Source of the DNA: Larkinella arboricola
Lineage (GTDB): Bacteria; Bacteroidota; Bacteroidia; Cytophagales; Spirosomataceae
Reading direction: 5' to 3'
Assembly (NCBI RefSeq): GCF_003259745.1
Contig: NZ_QLMC01000003.1
Coordinates: 868,001 to 932,000 of the forward strand
Length of the DNA: 64,000 bases
Program-made: the position numbers and the translations under genes
In this document: positions 7,423-15,742 of the stretch, piece by piece
How positions within the stretch are numbered: position 1 is the first letter of the stretch
Layout: each line of letters opens with the position of its first letter
The notes under the pieces: generated by a model
Database searches by the model: none
What the model was told of the DNA's origin: nothing
Seen by the model: only the letters and a program-made list of their open reading frames with translations

Positions 7423-8250
7423 ATGGATCGGGTTCCTGCTTTCGTCGATATTTTGATCAATACGTTTACGACCCTCATCAATCAGTTTATTGATTTTGTT
7501 CCCCGTATCATCGGTGCTGCCTTTATTATGGCTATCGGGTTTGGTGTGGCAAAAGCACTTGCCCTGCTCGTGTCGAAGCTGTTGGAGCGCGTTGGTATCA
7601 ACCGAATTGGTGACCGGCTGACGGAAATTGACTTCATCAAACGACTTAAGACAGAGATCAGGTTAAGCGACCTCGTTTCCAAGGTACTGTATTACTTTGT
7701 GCTGCTCATTTTTTTAATGGCGGCAACAGAAACGCTTGGCGTTTCGGCCATTACGGAAATGGTTAAGTCGCTGGTCGATTTTATTCCCCGGCTGATTGCT
7801 GCTGCCATTATGCTACAGGTGGGAGTCCTTGTAGCTGATGCGCTGAAAGGAGCGGTTATAACGCTTTGTCAGTCGTTTAATATTGCTTCGGGGAGACTCT
7901 TGGGTATGATTGTCTTTTTCTTCTTTCTAATCATTACACTCATCAGTGCGCTGGGGCAGGCCGGTATCAATACGGAACTTTTAGAATCAAGCTTCAACTT
8001 GCTGATCGGGGGAATCATTTTCGCTTTTGCGGTCGGCTATGGGATGGCATCACGGGATGTCATGGCGAATATCCTGTCTTCTTTTTACAGCAAAAACCGT
8101 TTTTATGAAGGACAGGTGATCCGGGTTGGGGACACAAAAGGAACCATTATTCGAATGGATAACACCTCGCTGACCCTCCAGACAGGTGATACCACCACCA
8201 TCATTCCCCTACAAAGCCTTCAGGCAAGTAATGTGGAAGTTTTCAACTAA
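7423..8250 (+). CDS. MscS-like mechanosensitive ion channel family protein
   Basis: This is a polytopic inner-membrane protein of 275 residues. It has four to five hydrophobic helices, including repeats of the conserved TM-helix type (VPRIIGAAFIMAIGFGVAKA and IPRLIAAAIMLQVGVLVADA), and then a helix ending in a glycine-rich stretch, GGIIFAFAVGYGMASRD. The C-terminus is a short beta domain (YEGQVIRVGDTKGTIIRMD, then LTLQTGDTTTIIPLQSL) resembling the MscS middle domain. The large C-terminal alpha/beta domain of MscS is absent. The ATG at 7423 is preferred; an upstream ATG at 7327 lies inside the 67-residue gene. It probably releases pressure on osmotic downshift or senses membrane tension, and is co-transcribed with the sigma factor. 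Confidence 0.85.
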   Translation: MDRVPAFVDILINTFTTLINQFIDFVPRIIGAAFIMAIGFGVAKALALLVSKLLERVGINRIGDRLTEIDFIKRLKTEIRLSDLVSKVLYYFVLLIFLMAATETLGVSAITEMVKSLVDFIPRLIAAAIMLQVGVLVADALKGAVITLCQSFNIASGRLLGMIVFFFFLIITLISALGQAGINTELLESSFNLLIGGIIFAFAVGYGMASRDVMANILSSFYSKNRFYEGQVIRVGDTKGTIIRMDNTSLTLQTGDTTTIIPLQSLQASNVEVFN

Positions 8251-8282
8251 ATTTCTATTCTACCAGCGGTTTTTCAACGAAA

Positions 8283-9179
8283 ATGAAAAAAGAACTCTGC
8301 ACATTCTTTCTGTTCTGCCTGAGTACCTTGTCAATGGCCCAAACACCAACGCGGCTTGATTCGATCAAGATTATACCCATAGATACGGTTTACTGGAAAC
8401 GGTCAGCCCAGGTTGGTATCAACCTGAATCAGGGCTCTTTCAGCAGCAACTGGAAGGGCGGTGGAGTTAACTCCGTTGCTTTGGGCGCTTTTTTCAACGC
8501 CAAATCAGACTATATGCAGCGACGCTTCAACTGGACCAGTGAAGTGCAATTGCAATACGGAATTGTAAAGAATGAAGGGCAGGGCTCGCGTAAAAACGTA
8601 GATCGAATTTTTCTGGATACAAAAGTCGGTTACCGATTGAGCCCGGTCTGGCTGGCTTTTGGTAACATTAACTTTCTATCGCAGTTTGCACCGGGATATC
8701 GATACGAAACATTGACGGGCGGTGGAGAACGTAGTCTATTAATCTCTAATTTTTTTGCACCGGCTTTCCTTACTGAATCCATGGGTCTGGAATACAAACC
8801 GGCGCCCTATTTCAACCTGCAATTCGGTCTGGGTACAATCCGGCAGACCTTTGTACTGGATGATTCAATCGAGTTTGGTGAACCAACCCGCTATGGAGTT
8901 CCTCCTGGCAAAACCGTACGCAATGAATTTGCCTTCCAGCTTATTGCTAATTATGACCGTAACATTGCTGAAAACTTAAATCTGAAAGCCCGTTACCTGC
9001 TTTTTGCCAACTATGCCACGTTAAATGCCATCGATCACCGGCTTGATGTTTCCTTGACAGCCAAGGTTAATCGCTTCGTGAACGTTAATTTAACCGGCAT
9101 TTTCCTGTATGATAAAGACCAGGACGATGCGATTCAGTACAGCCAGGGATTAGCAATCGGTTTTTTGTATGCATTTTAG
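8283..9179 (+). CDS. DUF3078 domain-containing outer-membrane-type protein
   Basis: The protein has a signal peptide ending in LSTLSMAQ (cleavage near residue 20). The mature part carries the DUF3078 hallmark QVGINLNQGSFSSNWKGGG followed by alternating hydrophobic beta strands and an aromatic end, FLYAF. That fits an outer-membrane beta-barrel or a barrel-like periplasmic protein. The molecular role of DUF3078 is unknown. It starts 32 bp after the MscS-like gene and likely ends the sigma operon, so it is a candidate target of that regulation. At 298 residues it has the family's usual length. Confidence 0.85.
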   Translation: MKKELCTFFLFCLSTLSMAQTPTRLDSIKIIPIDTVYWKRSAQVGINLNQGSFSSNWKGGGVNSVALGAFFNAKSDYMQRRFNWTSEVQLQYGIVKNEGQGSRKNVDRIFLDTKVGYRLSPVWLAFGNINFLSQFAPGYRYETLTGGGERSLLISNFFAPAFLTESMGLEYKPAPYFNLQFGLGTIRQTFVLDDSIEFGEPTRYGVPPGKTVRNEFAFQLIANYDRNIAENLNLKARYLLFANYATLNAIDHRLDVSLTAKVNRFVNVNLTGIFLYDKDQDDAIQYSQGLAIGFLYAF

Positions 9180-9279
9180 AACCGACAGACAACCCGTGTT
9201 TTTAGGCAGCCTTCCTACCAGATGGATAAGGACGAATACCGTTCGACAACAACATCGTTAATCGTTGTCTTCCTAATGG

Positions 9280-10059
9280 CTACCAAACCTGAAATTGTTG
9301 GATAAAAGCCTGCTTATATTGCCTTCCCAGTGGTACTGTATGTTTTCCAATGGTTATCTCACGATCCGAGAACCCTTCCACTTTTTTAATATGAACAGCA
9401 AAGGAACGATGGACACGAGTCAGATGCGGCTCATTCAAGCGTTCTAGCAATGTACTAATAGTTAATCGAATTGCGTATTTCCGGTCATTCGTAACGATTG
9501 TTGTATAAGCACCATCCGCTTCCAGCAGCATAATATCTTCCAGTAGAATTTTAACAAACTGGTAATTATGCTTAATGAAAATGAGGTTGTCGATCCGCAG
9601 AATCGTTTCGCGGGACGGAGCGTCTTTTTCTAAAATACCGTTTAATTCAACACCGTCATCCTGAGCAGAGACTTCCCGCTTGTTAATGAAGTTGAAGAGC
9701 GCTAACTCGATAGCAATGCGGAGGTTACTGATGAGGATCGGTTTTGTTAAGTAAGCGGAAGGAAAGGTATGTTTGGCCCGTTCCAGCGTATTTTTATCAG
9801 ACAATGCCGTGGTATAGATAACCGGCACAGACCGCAAAGCCTGTATCCGGCTAATTGTATCAATACCGTCCCAGTCGCCTTTTAACTGAATATCGCAAAT
9901 AACAAGATCAACCCGCTGGGTTTTAAATAATTCCAACGCTTTACGGCCGTTGTTTGCGATCCCAATTACATAATATCCTTCCTCTTCGAGCGTATCTGAC
10001 AAGTCCATTGCAAGAATGGCTTCGTCTTCAATCACCAGAATTTGGATTTTCTCTTCCAT
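9280..10059 (-). CDS. Response regulator, receiver plus LytTR DNA-binding domain
   Basis: A two-domain response regulator. The receiver (residues 1-120) has the acidic pocket IEDE, a phospho-acceptor Asp at residue 56 (LVICDIQL) and the conserved Lys in YLTKPI. The C-terminal LytTR domain (about 155-257) has IFIKHNYQFVKILLEDIMLLEADGAYT and LTRVHRSFAVHIKKVEGF. LytTR domains bind direct repeats in promoter DNA. No sensor kinase is encoded nearby, so its partner is elsewhere. It is transcribed away from two small LytTR genes across a 223-bp AT-rich gap. Confidence 0.93.
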   Translation of the reverse strand: MEEKIQILVIEDEAILAMDLSDTLEEEGYYVIGIANNGRKALELFKTQRVDLVICDIQLKGDWDGIDTISRIQALRSVPVIYTTALSDKNTLERAKHTFPSAYLTKPILISNLRIAIELALFNFINKREVSAQDDGVELNGILEKDAPSRETILRIDNLIFIKHNYQFVKILLEDIMLLEADGAYTTIVTNDRKYAIRLTISTLLERLNEPHLTRVHRSFAVHIKKVEGFSDREITIGKHTVPLGRQYKQAFIQQFQVW

Positions 10060-10282
10060 GTGCTCCCTATCCTATACGATAGCTTACTAATTTCTTGTTA
10101 ACATAAAGTTAACCAGCGTTCAGCATCCCATCTGTTCCATTTCAATGCCAAAAATTAACCGTTCAGCTACCAATATATGTCGTTAATTGCTTTTTGCCAG
10201 TCTAGTATTTAGTGAATGTATAATTTAAACAAATATTTGGTAACCTATTGTTGTTTAGATTCTTTAGCCAAAAAAATATAGT

Positions 10283-10675
10283 ATGTTAATTCCTGTCTCT
10301 CCCTCCACCGTTTCTATCAATAATGACCCCCTACTGCAACTGTACTCACGGGGTTCACGGCAGCATTTTTTTCAAACGTCCGAACTTATGTATTTGCAGG
10401 GAGACGGTAATTATACCTGGTTACATTGGGTAAACCGTCCTTCAATCATTATGCCCAAGACGTTAAAGCAACTCGCTGGCTTGCTGCCCGCAGGAAAATT
10501 TATTCGAGTACACCGAAACAGCATTGTAAATTGCCAGTATGTCGAGCGTCTCGAACGTTTAAAAGCCGGTTTGGGCACTATTCACCTCGTTAACGGAAGT
10601 GCATTGCCCGTATCCCGGCGCCGATGGGAAGCCATTTCTGAACTACTGGATCATGCTGAAACGTCAACTAAATAA
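10283..10675 (+). CDS. Stand-alone LytTR domain protein
   Basis: Almost the whole 130-residue protein is one LytTR DNA-binding domain: ELMYLQGDGNYTWLHW, MPKTLKQLAGLLPAGKFIRVHRNSIVN and ALPVSRRRWEAIS are the usual beta-strand and recognition segments. It has no receiver, membrane or ligand-binding domain, so its activity may be set by its amount, by partner proteins or by redox or small molecules. It is followed 63 bp later by a second, more diverged single-domain copy. Regulation by the divergent response regulator at 9280-10059 is plausible but not shown. Confidence 0.85.
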   Translation: MLIPVSPSTVSINNDPLLQLYSRGSRQHFFQTSELMYLQGDGNYTWLHWVNRPSIIMPKTLKQLAGLLPAGKFIRVHRNSIVNCQYVERLERLKAGLGTIHLVNGSALPVSRRRWEAISELLDHAETSTK

Positions 10676-10738
10676 GCTTCCGGTTTCGTAGCTGTCCAGT
10701 TCTTTTCATAGCTCTGCTCTCCACTAAAACCGTCAATA

Positions 10739-11104
10739 ATGTTATCTACTCTACCTACTAAAGACGCTACTCAGAAAAAGGACATTATCTTGTCGGATAT
10801 ACTCTTTATTTCTACCGAGGGAGAAAAGAGTTGGATCGTTTATCTGAACAATAGCAAACAACAATACGTATCAACTTCCGGCTCTCTTACGTACTGGGAG
10901 AAAAAGCTACCAGCTTTCTGGCGCATTAACGAGTCGTATTTGATTAATCCAGCTCTGATTTACCGCTTCCATCCTGTCGAAATGCCCCATTTTCCATTGC
11001 CTTTAGTTGAATTAATTACAGGACGGGTTTTGGCTATTAGCCGCCAGAAAAGGAACTTGATTCAGAAAAAATGGAATCAGTTGCGCCATTCGCTTATTTC
11101 ATAA
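10739..11104 (+). CDS. Stand-alone LytTR-like protein, diverged
   Basis: A 121-residue protein with a recognisable but weak LytTR pattern: DIILSDILFISTEGEKSWIVYL, then LTYWEKKLPAFWRINESYLINPALI and VLAISRQKRNLIQKKW. The usual F-x-R-x-H-R-S/N segment is changed to FWRINESYLIN, lacking the typical His-Arg. DNA binding may therefore be altered or lost. It lies in the same direction as the LytTR gene at 10283 and could be a duplicated partner or antagonist. It ends just before a bidirectional terminator. Confidence 0.7.
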   Translation: MLSTLPTKDATQKKDIILSDILFISTEGEKSWIVYLNNSKQQYVSTSGSLTYWEKKLPAFWRINESYLINPALIYRFHPVEMPHFPLPLVELITGRVLAISRQKRNLIQKKWNQLRHSLIS

Positions 11105-11146
11105 ACAAGATAAAATAAACAAGGTTCTACCAAATGAAAATTTACT

Positions 11147-11182
11147 AAAAAAGCGCGGCATCGTTGGATACCGCGCTTTTTT
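11147..11182. terminator. Bidirectional terminator between convergent genes
   Basis: AAAAAAGCGCGG (11147-11158) is complementary to CCGCGCTTTTTT (11171-11182) around a 12-base loop. The stem is flanked by A and T runs and can terminate both the LytTR gene on the plus strand and the coiled-coil gene at 11203-12141 on the minus strand. Confidence 0.88.
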
Positions 11183-11202
11183 AATAAGATACTGTCATCC
11201 GA

Positions 11203-12141
11203 TTACTTGATCGCAAATGACCCTTCGCCAATTCGGAAACCTTCCGCGTAAAACTCAATGGTATATTTACCCGGCTTGTAAGGAACGGTACCCCGGTTGT
11301 AGGTCAGTTCCACATTCTGATTGTTATTAGTAAACGGCACTGTTTGTTTTACCGTATAAATCTGCTCTTCGCCGTTAACCTGGAATGTGCCAGAACCATT
11401 CGCCATGTCGGAAACAACCGCACCGGTTGGATCCAGTACCCGAACATATACTTCTTTATTTTCCTGTCTGGTCAGCGGATTTTCGGGCAGCGTATAAACC
11501 ACTTTCAGTTTGTCAACCCGTTTTGCTTTCACTTCATCTTCCGTTGCATCCCGTTGCTTGCCTTTTGAGTTTAGTGCATAAACCCGGACATTCTGCGCTT
11601 TAAGAGCAGCAGCACGGGTTACTTTATCCGTCAGATCCCGATTAACAGCCGTATAACTGCTCACCGAATCCTGTAACGACTGCTTCTCGGTCTGAAGGGT
11701 GGTATTAGCGTCAGTCAGTGTTTGATTGTTAGTTAGTAGCAATTGATTCTCAGATCGCAGTTGTGCAATCAGCGTATCTTTTTCAACCAGGTAAGCTTCA
11801 TACTGCTTAATCTTAGCTTCGTATTTAGAAATTGAAATACGTTGGCCTTTCCGAAGAGCTGCCTTATCACGTTCCAGGTTTTCTTTAACACGTTGCAGAT
11901 CCGTAATATCACCACCTAACTTTTTAACTTCGGCGATTTTCGCATCCAAAGCCGTTGAAATAGAGTCTAATCTTGTCCGGGTCGTGGCTAATTCTTCTAC
12001 ACGGGTGGCAATGGTTGCCTCCTGATTTTTACCAACTTCTTTTTGTTCATAAAGCAGATAACTAGACACCCCTGCAAGAATGGTCATGATTACTAAGGCG
12101 GCTACCAGCGCGCCATTTGCTTTTGGCTTATTGTTCTCCAT
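11203..12141 (-). CDS. Membrane-anchored periplasmic coiled-coil protein
   Basis: I do not recognise a named family. Residues 11-30 form one N-terminal membrane anchor (ALVAALVIMTILAGVSSYLL). Residues ~35-195 are a long heptad-rich coiled coil (DITDLQRVKENLERDKAALR and similar runs). The last ~110 residues are a beta-rich domain (VRVYALNSKGKQ, KYTIEFYAEGFRIGEGSF). The topology suggests a short cytoplasmic end and a periplasmic rod. Similar proteins are widespread in Cytophagales without assigned function; an envelope-structural or scaffold role is only inferred. It is monocistronic and ends at the terminator at 11147-11182. Confidence 0.75.
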   Translation of the reverse strand: MENNKPKANGALVAALVIMTILAGVSSYLLYEQKEVGKNQEATIATRVEELATTRTRLDSISTALDAKIAEVKKLGGDITDLQRVKENLERDKAALRKGQRISISKYEAKIKQYEAYLVEKDTLIAQLRSENQLLLTNNQTLTDANTTLQTEKQSLQDSVSSYTAVNRDLTDKVTRAAALKAQNVRVYALNSKGKQRDATEDEVKAKRVDKLKVVYTLPENPLTRQENKEVYVRVLDPTGAVVSDMANGSGTFQVNGEEQIYTVKQTVPFTNNNQNVELTYNRGTVPYKPGKYTIEFYAEGFRIGEGSFAIK

Positions 12142-12444
12142 AACTACTTTGTGCGGTTTGATTTAATTAGACAGAAGTAAACAAAAAAACAGGTAAATAA
12201 TTGTCATTCAATCGTGTTAGAGTTACAACAAATGGCGTATGCGCACAGTTTAAATTGGGCACATTGTATCCATAACGGGTACTTTTGTAAAGTTAGTGTA
12301 TCCCATAAACAATTTTTATCCAAACACCCGTTTTCCCAAAAACCGCTTTTATTGCCGAAAGAGCTATCAGTTATAACCGGTTTTATTTCCAAAATGTTAT
12401 ATATAACCTAAAAATAGCTCTAAATAGTTCCTTCATTCCAATGT
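12142..12444. promoter_or_regulatory. AT-rich divergent intergenic region
   Basis: This 303-bp gap separates two divergently transcribed genes. For the plus strand, TACTTTTG at 12280-12287 matches the -7 consensus TAnnTTTG, with a TTG at 12255-12257 (22 bases upstream, slightly long). It is a candidate promoter for the glycosylase gene. Short open frames on both strands (about 60 residues) have no family features, and I do not call them genes. Confidence 0.5.
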
Positions 12445-13275
12445 ATGCCTGAATTACCCGAAGTCGAAATTTATCGTCTCTATCTTGAATCCTCATCGCT
12501 TCATCAGCCCATTGAAAACATTGAGGTTGACGACCCCAACTTACTGACGGTCCCGTTCACCACCCTATACGAAACACTCGTTGGGCGCTGGTTTACCGGC
12601 ACCCGGCGGATTGGCAAAAACCTGTTTGTTCTGACCGATGGCCCCGACCCACTTGATCAGCCGGTAATTGTGCACATGCACTTCGGTATGACAGGCGATC
12701 TGGCCTATTATCACTCCTCACTCGACCGTCCCAAATACGCCCGGATCGTCTTTCACTTCCGGAATGGATTCAATTTAGGCTTTATCTGCCCGCGTAAATT
12801 CGAACGAATTGGCCTGATCGATGACATCCCGGCTTATCTGAAGCGAAAAAAGATCGGTAAAGACGGTCTGGCAATAAGCCTTTCCGAACTGACGGAACAA
12901 ATTCGGCGAAAAAAGGCCCTGATCAAACCGGTTTTGATGGACCAATCCACGGTGGCCGGTTTGGGCAACTGGATTGTCGACGAAGTGCTGTTTCAGGCCC
13001 GGGTTCATCCCGAAAAACGCACCGAGAATCTGACCGACAACGAAATCCGGCAGCTGCACGACGCCATCCAGCTAGTACTGACAACCGCCATTCGACACGA
13101 AGCGCAATACCGTGATTTTACGATCAACTTCCTGATTCACGTCCGCGAATGGGATGATTCGCCGTACGACGATGTAGAAGCCCACAAATTCTGCCCGCGT
13201 TGCGGAACCCGGATCGCCAAATCGGAAGTCGGTGGCCGAACTACTTATTTCTGCCCCAACGATCAACAACTATAG
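12445..13275 (+). CDS. mutM: Fpg/Nei-family DNA glycosylase
   Basis: This enzyme removes oxidised bases such as 8-oxoguanine or formamidopyrimidines and nicks the abasic site. The mature N-terminus PELPEVE provides the catalytic Pro2 and Glu3. IGKNLFV is the conserved lysine region, and LIKPVLMDQSTVAGLGNWIVDE matches the helix-two-turn-helix. The C-terminal zinc finger has Cys250, Cys253 and Cys271, but the position of the fourth Cys is Asp274 (FCPNDQQL), so zinc binding may be altered. At 276 residues the length is normal. Whether it is MutM proper or a Nei-like paralogue cannot be decided here. Confidence 0.88.
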   Translation: MPELPEVEIYRLYLESSSLHQPIENIEVDDPNLLTVPFTTLYETLVGRWFTGTRRIGKNLFVLTDGPDPLDQPVIVHMHFGMTGDLAYYHSSLDRPKYARIVFHFRNGFNLGFICPRKFERIGLIDDIPAYLKRKKIGKDGLAISLSELTEQIRRKKALIKPVLMDQSTVAGLGNWIVDEVLFQARVHPEKRTENLTDNEIRQLHDAIQLVLTTAIRHEAQYRDFTINFLIHVREWDDSPYDDVEAHKFCPRCGTRIAKSEVGGRTTYFCPNDQQL

Positions 13276-13398
13276 AATCACGGACTATTCTGGCCCAAAC
13301 AAGCTTTTAAATGATTTTTTCGGAATTATACCCGCTTTAGTCCGTAGGTGCGTTGGGAAAAATTGCCTTTCTTGCAAATTCCTAACCCGAATACCACT

Positions 13399-14589
13399 TT
13401 GGCTACTGTACTTCCTGAATTTCGCGCGGGTCGACTGATGTCGATGGACGCGTACCGCGGTTTCGTCATGTTTCTAATGACCGCCGAAATCCTCCGCTAT
13501 GGGCGGATTTCTGAAGCCCTGCCCGATAGTTCCTTCTGGCGTTTTATGGCGCATCATCAGGACCACGTTGAGTGGTTTGGCTGCACCTTACACGACCTGA
13601 TTCAACCGTCCTTTTCCTTTCTGGTGGGTGTAGCCCTTCCTTATTCCCTTGCCAGCCGTCAGGCCAAAGAAGCCTCGTTTGGCGCAATGTTTCTCCAAAC
13701 GCTCCGCCGTTCGCTGATTCTGATTCTGCTCGGTATATTTCTGCGTTCGGTGGGGCGCGAACAAACCTATTTCACGTTCGAGGATACCTTAACCCAGATT
13801 GGTCTGGGCTATCCGTTTCTGTTTTTGCTCGGTTTTCGGCCCACGCGGACGGTTTGGATTGCTCTGGCGGTAATTTTGGTCGGCTATTGGCTGGCTTTTG
13901 TTCTTTACCCGCTCCCCGGCGCCGGTTTTTCGTACGAAGCCGTAGGTGTGCCCGCCGACTGGCCTTACCACCGAACCGGCATCGCGGCTCATTTCAACAA
14001 AAACAGCAACCTGGCCTGGGCCTTTGATACCTGGTTTCTGAATCTGTTTCCGCGCGCCAAACCGTTTCTGTACAACGGTGGAGGCTACGCAACCCTGAGT
14101 TTTATCCCCACGCTGGGCACAATGATACTGGGTTTGCTGGCCGGTCGCTGGCTACGAGCCGAATTACCGTCTTCCGAATTGCTCAAACGGTTTCTGATAG
14201 CCGGAGCAATTGGTTTAGCAACCGGCTGGCTCCTCACCGTGACGGGCATCGCTCCTTCCATCAAGCGCATCTGGACACCCGGCTGGGTGCTGTTCAGTGG
14301 TGGCTGGTGTTTTTTGCTGCTGGCGGTCTTCTACTATATAATTGATGTCCGGCAATGGCGGAGTTGGGCGTTTCCGCTGGTGGTCATCGGAATGAATTCC
14401 ATCGCTATTTACTGCCTGGTCCACCTCATCGACCATTTTATCATCGGCACGTTCAAGACGCACCTGGGTCAGACGGTATTTGAGCAATTCGGACCGTATG
14501 AACCACTGGCGAGTGGCGGAGCGGCCCTGCTGGTGTTCTGGCTGCTTCTGTACTGGATGTATAAGAAGAAATTGTTTATTCGGGTTTAG
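13399..14589 (+). CDS. DUF5009-type membrane protein (HGSNAT-like acyltransferase)
   Basis: A polytopic membrane protein with about ten hydrophobic helices. The N-terminal signature [16 protein letters not shown] followed by [20 protein letters not shown] is typical of the family that includes heparan-alpha-glucosaminide N-acetyltransferase and DUF5009 proteins. By analogy these may move an acyl group across the membrane onto a sugar; the substrate is unknown. The start is uncertain: a TTG at 13399 keeps the conserved [10 protein letters not shown] about 11 residues in. A GTG at 13348 and an ATG at 13438 are alternatives, but the ATG would remove the conserved Arg-Leu. A chitinase gene follows in the same direction after 32 bp. 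Confidence 0.82.
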   Translation: MATVLPEFRAGRLMSMDAYRGFVMFLMTAEILRYGRISEALPDSSFWRFMAHHQDHVEWFGCTLHDLIQPSFSFLVGVALPYSLASRQAKEASFGAMFLQTLRRSLILILLGIFLRSVGREQTYFTFEDTLTQIGLGYPFLFLLGFRPTRTVWIALAVILVGYWLAFVLYPLPGAGFSYEAVGVPADWPYHRTGIAAHFNKNSNLAWAFDTWFLNLFPRAKPFLYNGGGYATLSFIPTLGTMILGLLAGRWLRAELPSSELLKRFLIAGAIGLATGWLLTVTGIAPSIKRIWTPGWVLFSGGWCFLLLAVFYYIIDVRQWRSWAFPLVVIGMNSIAIYCLVHLIDHFIIGTFKTHLGQTVFEQFGPYEPLASGGAALLVFWLLLYWMYKKKLFIRV

Positions 14590-14621
14590 CTTTTAGTAAA
14601 AGTTGTTTTTTGTTATCCATT

Positions 14622-15740
14622 ATGGTCAAAAACTGTTTTCACCTTCTGCTTTTCGTCGCTGTTCCGGTACTTCTGGGAATGACGTTCAAGGAAACGCCCA
14701 AACCGATTGTGCTGGCCTACGTGGGCGGCTTTCGTGGGCTGGTCGATACGGATCAGATTATGGCCGAAAAACTGACGCACATCAATTACGCGTTTGTGGA
14801 TGTGAAAAATAACCGGGCCTGGCTGCACAGCCTGGCAACCGACACCACCAACTTCCGGAGGCTGAACAGCTTGAAAAAGCGCAACCCGGACTTGAAAATC
14901 CTGATTTCAATCGGCGGCTGGGCGTGGAGCGAAAACTTTTCCGACGCCGTCCTGAGCGACACTTCGCGGCTGTCTTTCGCCCAATCGGCAGTTGATATAG
15001 TGCGGCAATACGACCTCGACGGTATTGATATTGACTGGGAATATCCCGGCATGAAAGGCGAAGACAACGTGTTCCGGCCCGAAGACAAGCAGAATTTTAC
15101 GCTGATGTTCAAGGCGCTACGCGAACAACTCGATGCGCTTAAACAGCAAACCGGAAAACGGTATTTCGTTACAACGGCTTTGCCCGGTTTCAAAGAGATT
15201 TTTGTGCACACGGAAATGGGAAAACTGCACCCGTACCTCGATTTCCTCAATGTGATGTCATATGACTTCTACGTTAACGGCCCAAAGGTCGGCCATCATA
15301 CGAATTTGTATCCGGGAGGTGGTGTCGAGAATGAGCAGTCGGGCGAGCGGGCGGTCCAGCTTTACCGGGAAGCGGGCGTGCCGATGGAAAAACTGGTGCT
15401 GGGGCTGGCTTTCTACGGACGCGGCTGGGAACTCGCCAACGACAACCACAAGGATGCGCCCCGTCAGGCGGTAAAAACCAATCGCGTCGGTGGCTATACC
15501 TTTATCAAAGACAGTTTGCTGACGAACCCGGCTTTTGTACGGTATTGGGACCGTAAAGCCAAGGCACCGTACCTGTACCAGCCGGAACAGAAGTTTTTTA
15601 TCTCCTACGACGACGAGGAATCGGTCCGGTACAAATGCCGGTATGCGAAGAAAAAAGGGATGGCGGGCGTGATGTTCTGGGAGTATTTCAACGACCCCAA
15701 AGGCTATCTGCTCACCGAGATAAACCGCCAGTTTCAATAA
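14622..15740 (+). CDS. Secreted glycoside hydrolase family 18 chitinase
   Basis: Begins with a signal peptide (KNCFHLLLFVAVPVLLGM). The GH18 barrel follows: IVLAYVGGF for strand 1, ILISIGGWAWSENFSDA for the SxGG motif, and the catalytic DGIDIDWEYPG, whose Glu is the proton donor. Later segments FLNVMSYDFYV and GLAFYGRGWE fit the substrate cleft, and GVMFWEYFNDP gives the Trp near the end. At 372 residues it is a single catalytic domain without a chitin-binding or T9SS sorting domain, so it likely acts in the periplasm or at the cell surface on chito-oligosaccharides. It follows the DUF5009-like gene by 32 bp. Confidence 0.94.
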   Translation: MVKNCFHLLLFVAVPVLLGMTFKETPKPIVLAYVGGFRGLVDTDQIMAEKLTHINYAFVDVKNNRAWLHSLATDTTNFRRLNSLKKRNPDLKILISIGGWAWSENFSDAVLSDTSRLSFAQSAVDIVRQYDLDGIDIDWEYPGMKGEDNVFRPEDKQNFTLMFKALREQLDALKQQTGKRYFVTTALPGFKEIFVHTEMGKLHPYLDFLNVMSYDFYVNGPKVGHHTNLYPGGGVENEQSGERAVQLYREAGVPMEKLVLGLAFYGRGWELANDNHKDAPRQAVKTNRVGGYTFIKDSLLTNPAFVRYWDRKAKAPYLYQPEQKFFISYDDEESVRYKCRYAKKKGMAGVMFWEYFNDPKGYLLTEINRQFQ

Positions 15741-15742
15741 CC

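Noticed and set aside
9245-9269. Possible terminator after the DUF3078 gene
   Set aside because: Only a 6-bp stem (GACAAC/GTTGTC) with a 13-base loop and no T-tract; too weak to call.
12204-12411. Small open frames on both strands in the gap before the glycosylase gene
   Set aside because: About 62-65 codons, AT-rich, opposite each other, no motif; the gap looks like promoter DNA.
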